The notes beneath the pieces are model-generated. The model made no database searches, was not told the origin of the DNA, and was given only the letters and a program-made list of their open reading frames with translations. The translations under genes were made by a program, and so were the position numbers. A DNA stretch of 14,760 nucleotides from Desulfovibrio sp. (GTDB lineage: Bacteria > Desulfobacterota > Desulfovibrionia > Desulfovibrionales > Desulfovibrionaceae): contig JAITDR010000265.1 in NCBI GenBank assembly GCA_031282465.1, positions 1 to 14,760 of the forward strand, given 5' to 3'. How positions within the stretch are numbered: the first letter of the stretch is position 1; the number at the start of each line of letters is the position of its first letter. Positions 7,842 to 14,760 of the stretch are shown in pieces.

Positions 7842-8963
7842 ATGCGCTCCGGTCACGTCAAATCCTCAGGCGGCGCCAAGGCGGCCTTCGTTGAACCTGC
7901 CGGTTCCGACGCGGGCGACGAAGTGCGCCCCAAGCCTTCACGGCGTTATCTGCGTCCGGCCTCCATGATCGGCACTGCGCCTGCGCTGGACCTTGTCTTT
8001 GAGCAGATTGCCCAGGTCGCTCCTTCGACGACGACCGTGCTTCTGCGCGGCGAGAGCGGCACCGGCAAAGAGTTGGTGGCCGGTGCCATACACGATGCCG
8101 GCCCCCGCGCATCCGGCCCCTTTGTATCCATCAACTGTGCAGCCATCCCCGAAAGCCTGATTGAGAGCGAACTTTTCGGCCACGAGCGCGGAGCCTTCAC
8201 CGGCGCGGTGGCCGTGCGCAAAGGCCGTTTTGAACTGGCTCAAGGCGGGACTCTGTTTCTGGACGAAGTCGGCGACCTTTCCCTGCTGACCCAGGCGAAA
8301 CTCCTGCGCGTCATTCAGGAACGCACCTTTGAGAGGCTCGGCGGATTGACGGTACACAAAGCCGATGCCCGCATCATTGCCGCCACCAATAAAGGGCTGG
8401 AAGAAATGGTGGAGCAGGGACTGTTCCGCCGGGACCTCTATTACCGCCTCAACGTCTTTCCCATCCATCTGCCCCCTCTGCGGGAACGTCTACACGACAT
8501 ACTGCCTCTGGCCGACCATTTTGTTAAACGTTTCGCCGCCAAGCACAACAAGAACAATGTGCGCCTGTCGCCCGCGCTGTCCCCCCTGTTGCACGCCCAC
8601 AACTGGCCGGGCAACATCAGAGAACTGGAAAACGTCATGGAAAGGGCGGTGCTGCTCGTCAACCCCGACGGTTGCATCATGCCCGAGCATTTGCCGTTGG
8701 ATATACAGCGAGCAGGCCGCCGTCCGTCCGGCATGCCCTCGGCCCCCGGCCCGACAGGCGGCGACGCGGGCAACGACGAAGGCGGGCTGACCCTGCAGGA
8801 AAAACTGGACCGCCTGGAGCTGTCCTGTATCATTGAGGCGTTGGAAAACGCGCGAGGCCATATCCGACGCGCTGCGGCGTCCCTCGGCCTGACGGAACGC
8901 GTCATGAGTCTGAGAATGGCCAAGTACAATTTAACATACAAGGATTACAGGCAGAAACAATGA
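7842..8963 (+). CDS. Sigma54-dependent NifA-like transcriptional activator lacking a sensory domain
   Basis: An AAA+ enhancer-binding protein that should remodel sigma54-RNA polymerase at its target promoters. From ATG 7842 it has 373 residues. The Walker A GESGTGKE begins at residue 70, followed by the sigma54-contacting GAFTGA loop, Walker B LFLDEVGD, the RRDLYYRLNVFP segment and NWPGNIRELENVMERA. The C-terminal 50 residues form a Fis-type helix-turn-helix (RRAAASLGLTERVMSLRMAKYNL) that resembles NifA. Only about 45 residues precede the AAA+ domain, too few for the GAF domain of NifA or the receiver of NtrC. Start choice is uncertain: ATG 7842 has GAGTGAGG upstream, while GTG 7770 would add 24 residues and lacks a ribosome-binding site. 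The neighbour 31 bp downstream is glutamine synthetase, which suggests a nitrogen role. Targets are unknown. Confidence 0.87.
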   Translation: MRSGHVKSSGGAKAAFVEPAGSDAGDEVRPKPSRRYLRPASMIGTAPALDLVFEQIAQVAPSTTTVLLRGESGTGKELVAGAIHDAGPRASGPFVSINCAAIPESLIESELFGHERGAFTGAVAVRKGRFELAQGGTLFLDEVGDLSLLTQAKLLRVIQERTFERLGGLTVHKADARIIAATNKGLEEMVEQGLFRRDLYYRLNVFPIHLPPLRERLHDILPLADHFVKRFAAKHNKNNVRLSPALSPLLHAHNWPGNIRELENVMERAVLLVNPDGCIMPEHLPLDIQRAGRRPSGMPSAPGPTGGDAGNDEGGLTLQEKLDRLELSCIIEALENARGHIRRAAASLGLTERVMSLRMAKYNLTYKDYRQKQ

Positions 8964-8994
8964 AACTGCCGCGCATCCGGAGGGTCGGTACAGT

Positions 8995-11193
8995 ATGATC
9001 TCCGCCCGTTGCAGGGCCGTTCTGGCAGCAGCTTCGGTTTCCGTTCCGAACATTGCCGCAACTCCGGCGAACCGGCATTTGGATCTGGCATCGCTGTACG
9101 GCAGGGATGTACTCGACATGCGCGCCATGCGTCGGCTCCTGCCCGGCGATGTTTTTGAGCAGCTCGACAAGGTCGTCAAGGAGGGAGAACAACTGCCCGC
9201 AGAAATTGCGGGCGTGATTGCCAACGCCATGAAAGACTGGGCCGTTGCCCGGGGCGCGACCCATTACACCCATTGGTTCCATCCCATGACCGGCCTGACG
9301 GCGGAGAAACACGACGCCTTCATGACCCGTACTGCCGACGGGCATGCGCTCAACGAGTTTTCCGGCCGGAATCTGATCAGCGGCGAACCCGACGCGTCGT
9401 CTTTCCCCTCGGGCGGTTTGCGGTCCACGTTTGAGGCTCGCGGTTACACGGCGTGGGATCCCACTTCTCCGGTCTTCATTCTTGACGGGCCTGCCGGAGC
9501 CACGCTGCATATCCCGACGATATTCTATGCCTACACGGGCGAAGCCCTGGATCGCAAAACGCCGTTGCTGCGCTCCCTCGCCGCGCTTTCGCGCCATGCT
9601 CTGCGCATTCTGCGTCTTTTCGGCAACAACTGCGCCGTTTACGTGCAGGCCATGGTCGGGGCGGAACAGGAATTTTTCCTCGTGGACAGGCGACTGGCTG
9701 CTTTGCGTCCGGACCTTATGCTCTGCGGTCGGACGCTGATGGGGGCGCTCTCGCCCAAGGGCCAGGAAATGGAGGATCATTACTTCGGCGCCATGCCTTC
9801 CCGCGTCATGGCCTTTATGCAGGATGTGGAAATGCGTCTGGTCGCTCTCGGCATCCCCTGCCGGACACGGCACAACGAAGTCGCGCCCGGACAATTTGAA
9901 ATGGCCCCCCAGCACGAGGAAGCCAATATCGCCGTGGACCACAATATGCTGGTCATGAACATGCTGCGCCACACGGCCGCCGCGCACGGCCTTGTCTGCC
10001 TGCTGCACGAAAAACCCTTTTCGGGAGTCAACGGCAGCGGCAAACACAACAACTGGTCCCTGCGCGATTCCGAAGGCAACAATCTGCTCAGCCCCGGCGC
10101 AACCCCGCATACGGACGCCCGGTTCCTCATCTTTCTGGCTGCCGTGCTGCGCGCCGTGCACAAGCATTCCACGGTGCTGCGCCTGGGCGTGCTGGGCGCG
10201 GGTAACGAGCACCGCCTGGGCGCCAATGAGGCTCCGCCTTCCATTTTCTCCGTGTATCTTGGGGAACAACTTACAGCGGTGATGGACAGCTTGGTCCGAG
10301 GAGCCGCCGGCAAAAGCCGGCAGAAAAACACGCTGGAAATAGGGGTGTCCACCTTACCGCCTCTGCGCCGGGATTATGCCGACCGCAACCGCACCAGTCC
10401 TTTCGCCTTTACCGGGAACAAATTTGAATTCCGGGCCGTCGGCGCATCGCAGTCCCTCGCCCCGGCCAACATCGCCCTGAACACGGCCGTGGCGGACGCT
10501 CTGGACGAAATCGCCACCAGTCTCGAGGCGAGCGTCTGCGAAGGTACACCTCTGAATACGGCCGTGCAGGAACAGCTTGCCCTCCTGTTCAGAGAGCACA
10601 TGCCCGTTGTCTTCAACGGCAACAGCTATGCTCGTGAATGGAAGGAGGAGGCCGTCCGTCGCGGGTTGCCGGATATGTCCGGCACTGTTGAAGTCCTTGA
10701 ACACTACAGCGATCCCCAGGTCATGGATGTATTCATGCGGCACGGCGTGCTCAGCGAACGCGAGTTGCTGGCCAGGCAGGAAATACTTCTCGACGGCTAT
10801 TCCAGAACCATTGCGGTTGAAGCCGGATTGACCGCCCGCATAGGCCGGACGTCCATATTGCCGGTTGCGCTGACTGCCCAGGCCGGAGCCGCGGATCTGG
10901 CCGCGAAAACCGCTGCCCTCACGGGCCGGCCGGTTGAAGAATTGCCTGAATACAGGCGCTTTACCGAGATACGCGAGGAGGCCGTGCGCCTCGGAGAAGC
11001 CTTGGACGCGCTGGACGCGGCCCGGCGCAGGCTGAACGACGATACGGAAACGTTGGTGCATGCCCGCACTGCGCGCGACTTGGTCATCCCTGCCATGAAC
11101 GACTGCCGGAAATATATTGATACTCTGGAAGGACTGATTGACGATGCGGAGTGGCCTCTGCCCACATACGCAGAACTGCTCTGGGTCCGCTGA
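8995..11193 (+). CDS. glnN: Glutamine synthetase type III
   Basis: Makes glutamine from glutamate, ammonia and ATP in the cytosol. The 732-residue length and motifs mark the dodecameric GSIII family rather than GSI or GSII. Visible motifs: GAEQEFFLVD at 222-231 with metal-ligand glutamates, HNEVAPGQFEMAP at 293-305, NGSGKHNNWS at 346-355, and the GSIII signature NRTSPFAFTGNKFEF at 465-479. The long C-terminal helical extension typical of GSIII is complete. GGAGGG ends about ten bases before ATG 8995. There is no separate promoter in the 31-bp gap after the NifA-like gene, so the two are probably cotranscribed. GSIII often acts under nitrogen limitation in organisms that also have GSI; whether a glnA exists elsewhere in this genome cannot be seen. 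Confidence 0.96.
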   Translation: MISARCRAVLAAASVSVPNIAATPANRHLDLASLYGRDVLDMRAMRRLLPGDVFEQLDKVVKEGEQLPAEIAGVIANAMKDWAVARGATHYTHWFHPMTGLTAEKHDAFMTRTADGHALNEFSGRNLISGEPDASSFPSGGLRSTFEARGYTAWDPTSPVFILDGPAGATLHIPTIFYAYTGEALDRKTPLLRSLAALSRHALRILRLFGNNCAVYVQAMVGAEQEFFLVDRRLAALRPDLMLCGRTLMGALSPKGQEMEDHYFGAMPSRVMAFMQDVEMRLVALGIPCRTRHNEVAPGQFEMAPQHEEANIAVDHNMLVMNMLRHTAAAHGLVCLLHEKPFSGVNGSGKHNNWSLRDSEGNNLLSPGATPHTDARFLIFLAAVLRAVHKHSTVLRLGVLGAGNEHRLGANEAPPSIFSVYLGEQLTAVMDSLVRGAAGKSRQKNTLEIGVSTLPPLRRDYADRNRTSPFAFTGNKFEFRAVGASQSLAPANIALNTAVADALDEIATSLEASVCEGTPLNTAVQEQLALLFREHMPVVFNGNSYAREWKEEAVRRGLPDMSGTVEVLEHYSDPQVMDVFMRHGVLSERELLARQEILLDGYSRTIAVEAGLTARIGRTSILPVALTAQAGAADLAAKTAALTGRPVEELPEYRRFTEIREEAVRLGEALDALDAARRRLNDDTETLVHARTARDLVIPAMNDCRKYIDTLEGLIDDAEWPLPTYAELLWVR

Positions 11194-11197
11194 GGTA

Positions 11198-11212
11198 ACC
11201 CGCCGCGCGGGT
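11198..11212. repeat. Short hairpin just after glnN
   Basis: ACCCGC and GCGGGT form a six-pair stem with loop CGC, five bases past the glnN stop. No T-run follows, so termination is doubtful. Confidence 0.3.
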
Positions 11213-11261
11213 GCCTGCGGGTAAACAGCAGACGCCGGTCTTCGGAATTACCCGTGAATGT

Positions 11262-11285
11262 TTTTGAGGGGAATGTACCTCAAAA
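11262..11285. repeat. Inverted repeat between glnN and the HdeD-like gene
   Basis: TTTTGAGG (11262-11269) and CCTCAAAA (11278-11285) form an eight-pair stem around eight bases. No run of T follows on either strand outside the stem, so it is at best a poor terminator. The gap also holds two similar copies of ATCTTCC(T)CGGGG at 11285 and 11322. Confidence 0.35.
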
Positions 11286-11470
11286 TCTTCCTCGGGGCCC
11301 TTCCGTAGAGCAGTATTGAACATCTTCCCGGGGAGTGCCCCCAAATTTTCCCTCAAGCCTGTATGGCACCGGCTCGGGCCGACCGGCGGAATTTTGGGCG
11401 GCAACTCCGTTTAATCGGCATTGCTTTTTCTCTTTCCGGATGCTTTGGACGGCTCAAAGGACGATGCCGG

Positions 11471-12841
11471 ATGATTCAGCTTTTTTTGGTGTTGTGCGGC
11501 TCACGGCTGGTCCGGGAACGATGTTGGATGCTTTTTGCGCTCGGCGCGTTGTGGATGTTCATCGGGGGGTTCCTCTTCCTAGACGCTTTGGATGGCTCCC
11601 TTGTATTCCCCATCACGTATTATACGATTCCCTTGGCTTTTGACGGCGCGTGGGCGTTCGCATCCTTTCCTTCCCGCTTGGGGGGCGGCAGGGCTATGTG
11701 CCTGATGAAGGGAACGGCATGCCTGCTTGTTATCCTGCTGATTTTTTTTGCGCCTGTGAGGCACAGCGGCATGGTCATCGGCATTCTGGCGGGGTTGTTT
11801 TTGTGCCCCGATGCTTTGTGGCGGGGAGCGAGCGCTTGGGTGGTGCGCTATGACGGCTGGCAGTGCGGATTGCTTCTCGCCGCGTCGGAATTTCTGTTCG
11901 GAATCTGGTCGTTTGTGCCCTGGCCCACAGCTTGGGAAGGCCAAGCGGGCATAGATGTCGGCACATTGCTGTTGATATCGGCGTGTACAGTGTGCGTGCA
12001 GGCTCTGCGCATCAGTCGCCTGCCGCCCGGCGTATCCGTGCTTTCCGCCCTGCATCGCGGAGAAAAGGCGCTTCTTGTCGACCTCGACGACGGGGAGCCC
12101 GGTACACGCGAAACGGCGATTGTCCACGTCTGGACGCCTACCGGCTCCATGGTGCCCGTTAATCGCGGCGTGAGCCGATACGTGGCGGCCGTGGACAGAA
12201 ACGGCGTTGTCTCTACCGGGCACGCAGCCCTTGAGCTTGCGCCGGATGTGTACGTCAGTCATTACCCTGCCGTGGAGATCGACCGCTCGGGAACGGAATT
12301 TGCCGGGATTTTGCGTGCCGTTCCGGACAACAACGTGCCGGGTCTGTTCCAACCGAATTACGCGAGGGAGAGTGCCGACTGGTGCCCTTCCACCGTGCGC
12401 GTGCCGTTGCCGGGTCTGAACGGCCGGGGTGTCAGGCGTTTTCAGCAGGAATATTGCGCGGATACGACATACAATCTTACCGGGCGCAACTGTGCGTCCG
12501 CCGTGGCCAAAGCCCTGGATGCAGGTCTGGACGGGTTGTTCGCCGACAAAACCCGTTCGCCTCTTTTTCTGTTGCATCTGCTGTTGTCGCCCGAACTTCG
12601 GGTGGCCGGTTTTTTGCGCCACAGGGCCGCGGCGATGGCCTGGACGCCGGGCATTGTTCTGGATTACGCACGTGCCTTGCGGCATCTCGTCATCGCGCTG
12701 GGGGGCGCCCCCCGTGAACCGGGAGTGGAAAATGCCCCCGCGACGACAACGGAACGTGAGGACGTTTCAGAACAGCGGCCGCGCGCGGCGGACGCTGAGA
12801 ATATCCGCGCAACGACAACCGAACGCGAGGGGCGGCCGTGA
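11471..12841 (+). CDS. HdeD-like six-TM protein fused to a permuted papain/NlpC-like domain
   Basis: A 456-residue protein. The first 190 residues hold about six membrane segments (near 17-37, 45-64, 80-95, 101-117, 131-150 and 163-178) in paired hairpins with an LFLDALDG segment, as in the HdeD/DUF308 family. A soluble part follows. STGHAAL places His251 before YVSHYPA, and TGRNCASAVAKALDAG places Cys341 well after it. The order His then Cys is that of circularly permuted papain-fold families, so a thiol hydrolase is plausible; this is inference from the motif. The tail is low-complexity with a 12-residue duplication. The start at 11471 is preferred over ATG 11363 because AAAGGA lies eight bases upstream of it, while 11363 has no ribosome-binding site. 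It overlaps the MFS gene by four bases, so the two should act together. The cellular role is unknown. Confidence 0.75.
   Translation: MIQLFLVLCGSRLVRERCWMLFALGALWMFIGGFLFLDALDGSLVFPITYYTIPLAFDGAWAFASFPSRLGGGRAMCLMKGTACLLVILLIFFAPVRHSGMVIGILAGLFLCPDALWRGASAWVVRYDGWQCGLLLAASEFLFGIWSFVPWPTAWEGQAGIDVGTLLLISACTVCVQALRISRLPPGVSVLSALHRGEKALLVDLDDGEPGTRETAIVHVWTPTGSMVPVNRGVSRYVAAVDRNGVVSTGHAALELAPDVYVSHYPAVEIDRSGTEFAGILRAVPDNNVPGLFQPNYARESADWCPSTVRVPLPGLNGRGVRRFQQEYCADTTYNLTGRNCASAVAKALDAGLDGLFADKTRSPLFLLHLLLSPELRVAGFLRHRAAAMAWTPGIVLDYARALRHLVIALGGAPREPGVENAPATTTEREDVSEQRPRAADAENIRATTTEREGRP
12725..12760 (+). repeat. Tail repeat copy 1 in the HdeD-papain gene
   Basis: Encodes VENAPATTTERE. It is similar to 12794-12829, 69 bases (23 codons) later and in the same frame; eight of twelve residues are identical. 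This is a degenerate in-frame duplication in the disordered tail. Confidence 0.6.
12794..12829 (+). repeat. Tail repeat copy 2 in the HdeD-papain gene
   Basis: Encodes AENIRATTTERE, the second copy of the in-frame duplication that begins at 12725. It lies just before the stop and the overlapping start of the MFS gene. Confidence 0.6.
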
Positions 12842-13986
12842 CGACGACGCCTTCCGCGCCGGCGCATACGGCAGGGCGGGCCGCCGTCGTCATGACGGCG
12901 GCGGTCTTCGGGCTCACTTACAGTCTGAGCGCAGCGCTCATTGCCGTCGACCTCGCAGGCATGGGACTCGACGAGACGATAATCGGCGCGAACGCCTCCA
13001 TGCACGCCGTGGGCGTTCTGGCCATGGCCTTTCTTCTACCCAAGGCGACTTCTGTGCTGGGCATGCGCCGCGCCGTGCTGACGGGGCTCGCCGTTTCCGC
13101 CCTGCTGCTTCTGTTGTTCCCCTTCATGCCCGTATTTTGGCTGTGGTTTCCCTTGCGTATTCTGCTCGGAGCCGCCTCGGAGGCGCTGTTCGTGCTGTCG
13201 GAAACCTGGGTGAACGCCTTGAGTACCGAGGCTACGCGGGCCAGAGCCATGGCCGTCTATACGGCAGTCCTCTCCTTGGGGTTTGCCTTGGGGCCCGTGA
13301 TTCTTTCTCTCGTCGGCACAGACGGGGCCACGCCGTATGTCACGGGCGCGGGTCTGACCGCGTTCGCTGCCTTGTTCATCCTCTCGCCCAATGTGCATGC
13401 CCCTGTCGTGGAAAAACCGGCGCATGCGAACCCGGCGCGTTTCATGAAACTTTCTCCTCCGGCTATGGCCGTGACCGCCCTGAACGCGGCCGTGGAAACG
13501 GCGGGTCTGACTTTTCTCACCCTCTACGCCGTGAACCTGGGTTGGGAGGAGCCGCAGGCCACGCGGCTGATGTCCTGCATAATGGCGGGGGCCATTGTTC
13601 TGCAGTTGCCCATAGGATGGCTGGGCGACAAAATGGACCGACGCAGGCTGCTTATCCTGCTGGCGGCAGCCGCGTCTTTCGGTGCATTGATCTGGCCTCT
13701 GGCGCTCAGGAACCCGTTGACGACCTACGGGCTGCTTTTTGTCTGGGGCGGAGTTTTCGTCGGCATTTACACGATTATGCTGGCCGTTGTGGGCAGCCGC
13801 TTCAGCGGCAGCGAGCTTATCGGGCTCTATGCGGCCATGGGCCTTGTGTGGGGAGGCGGCGCATTGCTGGGTCCGCTGCTGGCGGGGGGAGCCATGCAGT
13901 TGACGCTGCACGGCCTGCCTTTCTTTGTGGCTGCCGCATGCGGTGCTTTTTGCCTTATGGTCGCACGGTCGGATAAACATCTGTAA
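12838..13986 (+). CDS. MFS transporter (YcaD-like)
   Basis: An integral inner-membrane transporter of 382 residues with about twelve hydrophobic helices, typical of the major facilitator superfamily. The segment LSETWVNALSTEATRARAMAVYTAVLSLGFALGP around helices 4-5 resembles YcaD-type MFS proteins. A WLGDKMDRRRLL loop in the second half is the MFS cytoplasmic-loop signature. The substrate is unknown. The GTG start at 12838-12840 overlaps the upstream stop as GTGA, with GAGGGG about six bases before it. This indicates translational coupling to the HdeD-papain gene. The coupling suggests a functional link, for example transport of a product released by the papain-like domain, but this is speculation. 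Confidence 0.9.
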   Translation: MTTTPSAPAHTAGRAAVVMTAAVFGLTYSLSAALIAVDLAGMGLDETIIGANASMHAVGVLAMAFLLPKATSVLGMRRAVLTGLAVSALLLLLFPFMPVFWLWFPLRILLGAASEALFVLSETWVNALSTEATRARAMAVYTAVLSLGFALGPVILSLVGTDGATPYVTGAGLTAFAALFILSPNVHAPVVEKPAHANPARFMKLSPPAMAVTALNAAVETAGLTFLTLYAVNLGWEEPQATRLMSCIMAGAIVLQLPIGWLGDKMDRRRLLILLAAAASFGALIWPLALRNPLTTYGLLFVWGGVFVGIYTIMLAVVGSRFSGSELIGLYAAMGLVWGGGALLGPLLAGGAMQLTLHGLPFFVAAACGAFCLMVARSDKHL

Positions 13987-14015
13987 TGCAGGTTTCGAAA
14001 AAATATACAAGAAAA

Positions 14016-14031
14016 TTCCGATAGTACGGAA
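14016..14031 (-). terminator. Possible weak terminator of the E1-JAMM unit
   Basis: On the minus strand TTCCG-TACTAT-CGGAA forms a five-pair stem followed directly by TTTTCTTGTATATTTTTT. The U-rich tail is good but the stem is short and AU-capped. It lies 140 bases past the JAMM gene stop. Confidence 0.35.
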
Positions 14032-14034
14032 GCA

Positions 14035-14070
14035 GCGGAGCGGTGCAGTGATGTACCGGGGAAGCATAGG
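14035..14070 (+). repeat. Direct repeat copy 1 in the MFS-JAMM gap
   Basis: A 36-base unit containing CGGTGCAGTGATGTACCGGG. About 27 of 36 bases match copy 2 at 14106-14141. Its ATG (14051) opens a 22-codon frame ending GTV-stop at 14117-14119. Confidence 0.55.
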
Positions 14071-14105
14071 ATATCTGCGAAGGTTCTCCACACCAACACA
14101 CACAC

Positions 14106-14141
14106 AAGGAACGGTATAGAGATGTACCGGAGGAGCAAAGG
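14106..14141 (+). repeat. Direct repeat copy 2 in the MFS-JAMM gap
   Basis: Contains ACGGTATAGAGATGTACCGG. Its ATG (14122) opens a nine-codon frame, also ending GTV-stop. The TAG that closes the frame from copy 1 sits two bases before this ATG. Copy 3 starts 32 bases later. Confidence 0.55.
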
Positions 14142-14173
14142 TACGGTGTAGAGATGTATCTTGGGGAGTATCA
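14138..14173 (+). repeat. Direct repeat copy 3 at the end of the JAMM gene
   Basis: Contains ACGGTGTAGAGATGTATC, matching copy 2 well up to the ATG (14154) and less well after it. It overlaps copy 2 by four bases and runs over the JAMM stop codon at 14171-14173. Confidence 0.45.
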
Positions 14174-14587
14174 GACTATTTCAATTATTTCTTCCACAGT
14201 CGCGCGCGAGGCGCGTTCGATGCGGAAGCACTTCAGCACCGGCTCCTTCCCGGCCAGAGAAAGGATGCAGTAGCTTGCCGAAGCGTCATACGCCAAATTG
14301 ATGTCTTCGTCGGAAGGGTGCGCCGGTGTGGACGGGTGGGAATGAAAATTGCCGAGAGGCGCCAGGCCCAGAGAACGCATGTCCCGAATCGCTTCCAGTT
14401 GCGCCTTGGGGGGGATACTGAAATGCTCAGGGCAGGCATCGGGGTTCTCCAACAGGTAGATTTTTTCCACCTGCTTCGCGTCGCCGGCGAGCCTGCCGGC
14501 GATGAGGCCGCATGCTTCATTGGGCAGACCGGCGCGCGCGTGCTCCACAATGCGTCGATAATCGGACGCCTTCAGGCTGAGGCTCAT
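14171..14587 (-). CDS. JAMM/MPN+ (M67 family) metallopeptidase
   Basis: A small single-domain zinc isopeptidase-type protein of 138 residues, the usual size for bacterial JAMM proteins. All active-site residues are present: Glu24 (PNEACGL), His82 and His84 in HSHP, Ser92 and Asp95, fitting HxH-x7-S-x2-D. Bacterial members near MoeB/ThiF-like enzymes are known to trim or release sulfur-carrier or ubiquitin-like proteins such as the CysO/ThiS/MoaD type. The start at 14585-14587 is chosen because its ATG overlaps the stop of the upstream E1-like gene as ATGA, and the homology begins there. ATG 14602 lies inside the E1 gene and is less likely. No sulfur-carrier gene is in the window; it may lie beyond the right edge. 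Confidence 0.9.
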   Translation of the reverse strand: MSLSLKASDYRRIVEHARAGLPNEACGLIAGRLAGDAKQVEKIYLLENPDACPEHFSIPPKAQLEAIRDMRSLGLAPLGNFHSHPSTPAHPSDEDINLAYDASASYCILSLAGKEPVLKCFRIERASRATVEEIIEIV

Positions 14588-14760
14588 GACGTGAGGTCGC
14601 ATGCGGTCTGCGCGTAATCCACAGGCGCAGTTATGGAGGGAAACGCGCCGCAGACGGCACAATCGCCCCTGCGGGGCAAAGTTATCTTGCGGAACGTCGT
14701 CGTCAGGGCATCGTAGGTCAGCAGTGCGCCGGTAAGCAATTCACCTATCCCGGCAAGATA
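14584..14760 (-). CDS. MoeB/ThiF/HesA-family E1-like adenylyltransferase, C-terminal fragment (5' end outside the window)
   Basis: Only the last 58 residues are inside the window: GIGELLTGALLTYDALTTTFRKI, then CAVCG. In the family, E1-like enzymes adenylate the C-terminal Gly-Gly of a sulfur-carrier or ubiquitin-like protein. The pattern G-x-L-L-x-YDAL-x(n)-R followed by the second zinc-binding CxxC is characteristic of MoeB/ThiF proteins. The frame ends at TGA 14586-14584, overlapping the ATG of the JAMM gene by four bases. Whether it serves molybdopterin, thiamine or cysteine synthesis cannot be told from this fragment. Confidence 0.8.
   Translation of the reverse strand, partial: YLAGIGELLTGALLTYDALTTTFRKITLPRRGDCAVCGAFPSITAPVDYAQTACDLTS

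Noticed and set aside
8902..10269. Minus-strand open frame of 455 codons
   Set aside because: It is the complement of glnN and the end of the NifA-like gene, where GSIII motifs are unambiguous. Its length results from GC-rich codon bias.
11084..11404. Minus-strand open frame of 106 codons across the glnN-HdeD gap
   Set aside because: It overlaps the glnN 3' end antisense and runs through the inverted repeats. No family resemblance and no ribosome-binding site.
12429..13976. Plus-strand open frame of 515 codons
   Set aside because: It is a shifted frame over the end of the HdeD-papain gene and the MFS gene. The product is Arg/Gly-rich and lacks the membrane segments and motifs seen in the real frames.
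14035..14173. CRISPR array
   Set aside because: The three repeats are degenerate, unequally spaced and two of them overlap. There are no spacers and no cas genes.

Overview
The window looks like chromosome of a moderately GC-rich Gram-negative bacterium. The best guess is a Desulfovibrio-like member of the Desulfovibrionaceae (Desulfobacterota), based on gene content: an ArsR-methyltransferase fusion of the SahR type beside ahcY, a type III glutamine synthetase beside a NifA-like activator, and a MoeB-like E1 paired with a JAMM peptidase. The taxonomic guess is inference from gene content, not from a search. No phage, transposon, CRISPR array, tRNA or rRNA was recognised.

Left block (1-3721, minus strand): sahR, ahcY and gluQ read in one direction. 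sahR encodes a regulator with an ArsR-type DNA-binding domain and a SAM-methyltransferase-like domain, a plausible sensor of S-adenosylhomocysteine (SAH). ahcY encodes the SAH hydrolase of the methyl cycle. gluQ, cut by the left edge, encodes the enzyme that glutamylates queuosine in tRNA(Asp). A strong sigma70-type promoter precedes sahR, and its -10 overlaps a near-perfect 16-bp palindrome, a likely autoregulatory operator.

Middle block (3891-7513): a membrane-anchored M23 cell-wall endopeptidase on the plus strand converges on a minus-strand two-gene unit, hbd then acetyl-CoA acetyltransferase. That unit interconverts acetyl-CoA, acetoacetyl-CoA and 3-hydroxybutyryl-CoA. The convergent junction carries a nested palindrome whose outer arm runs over the thiolase stop codon.

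Nitrogen block (7514-11193, plus strand): a 328-bp divergent region with a good promoter leads to a sigma54-dependent activator. It has the AAA+ and NifA-like DNA-binding domains but almost no sensory domain. 31 bp later comes a full-length type III glutamine synthetase.

Right block: at 11471-13986 a six-TM HdeD-like membrane protein is fused to a cytoplasmic domain that looks like a circularly permuted papain/NlpC fold (His then Cys). It is coupled by a 4-base stop/start overlap to a YcaD-like MFS transporter. The convergent gap 13987-14170 holds three degenerate direct repeats, each with an ATG. From the right edge, on the minus strand, come the C-terminus of a MoeB/ThiF/HesA-family E1-like enzyme and, overlapping it by ATGA, a small JAMM (M67) metallopeptidase. 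This pair is typical of sulfur-carrier or ubiquitin-like protein processing.

The least ordinary items are the HdeD-papain fusion with its MFS partner, the sensor-less NifA-like regulator tied to GSIII, the triple repeat at 14035-14173, and the nested palindrome at 5390-5456.
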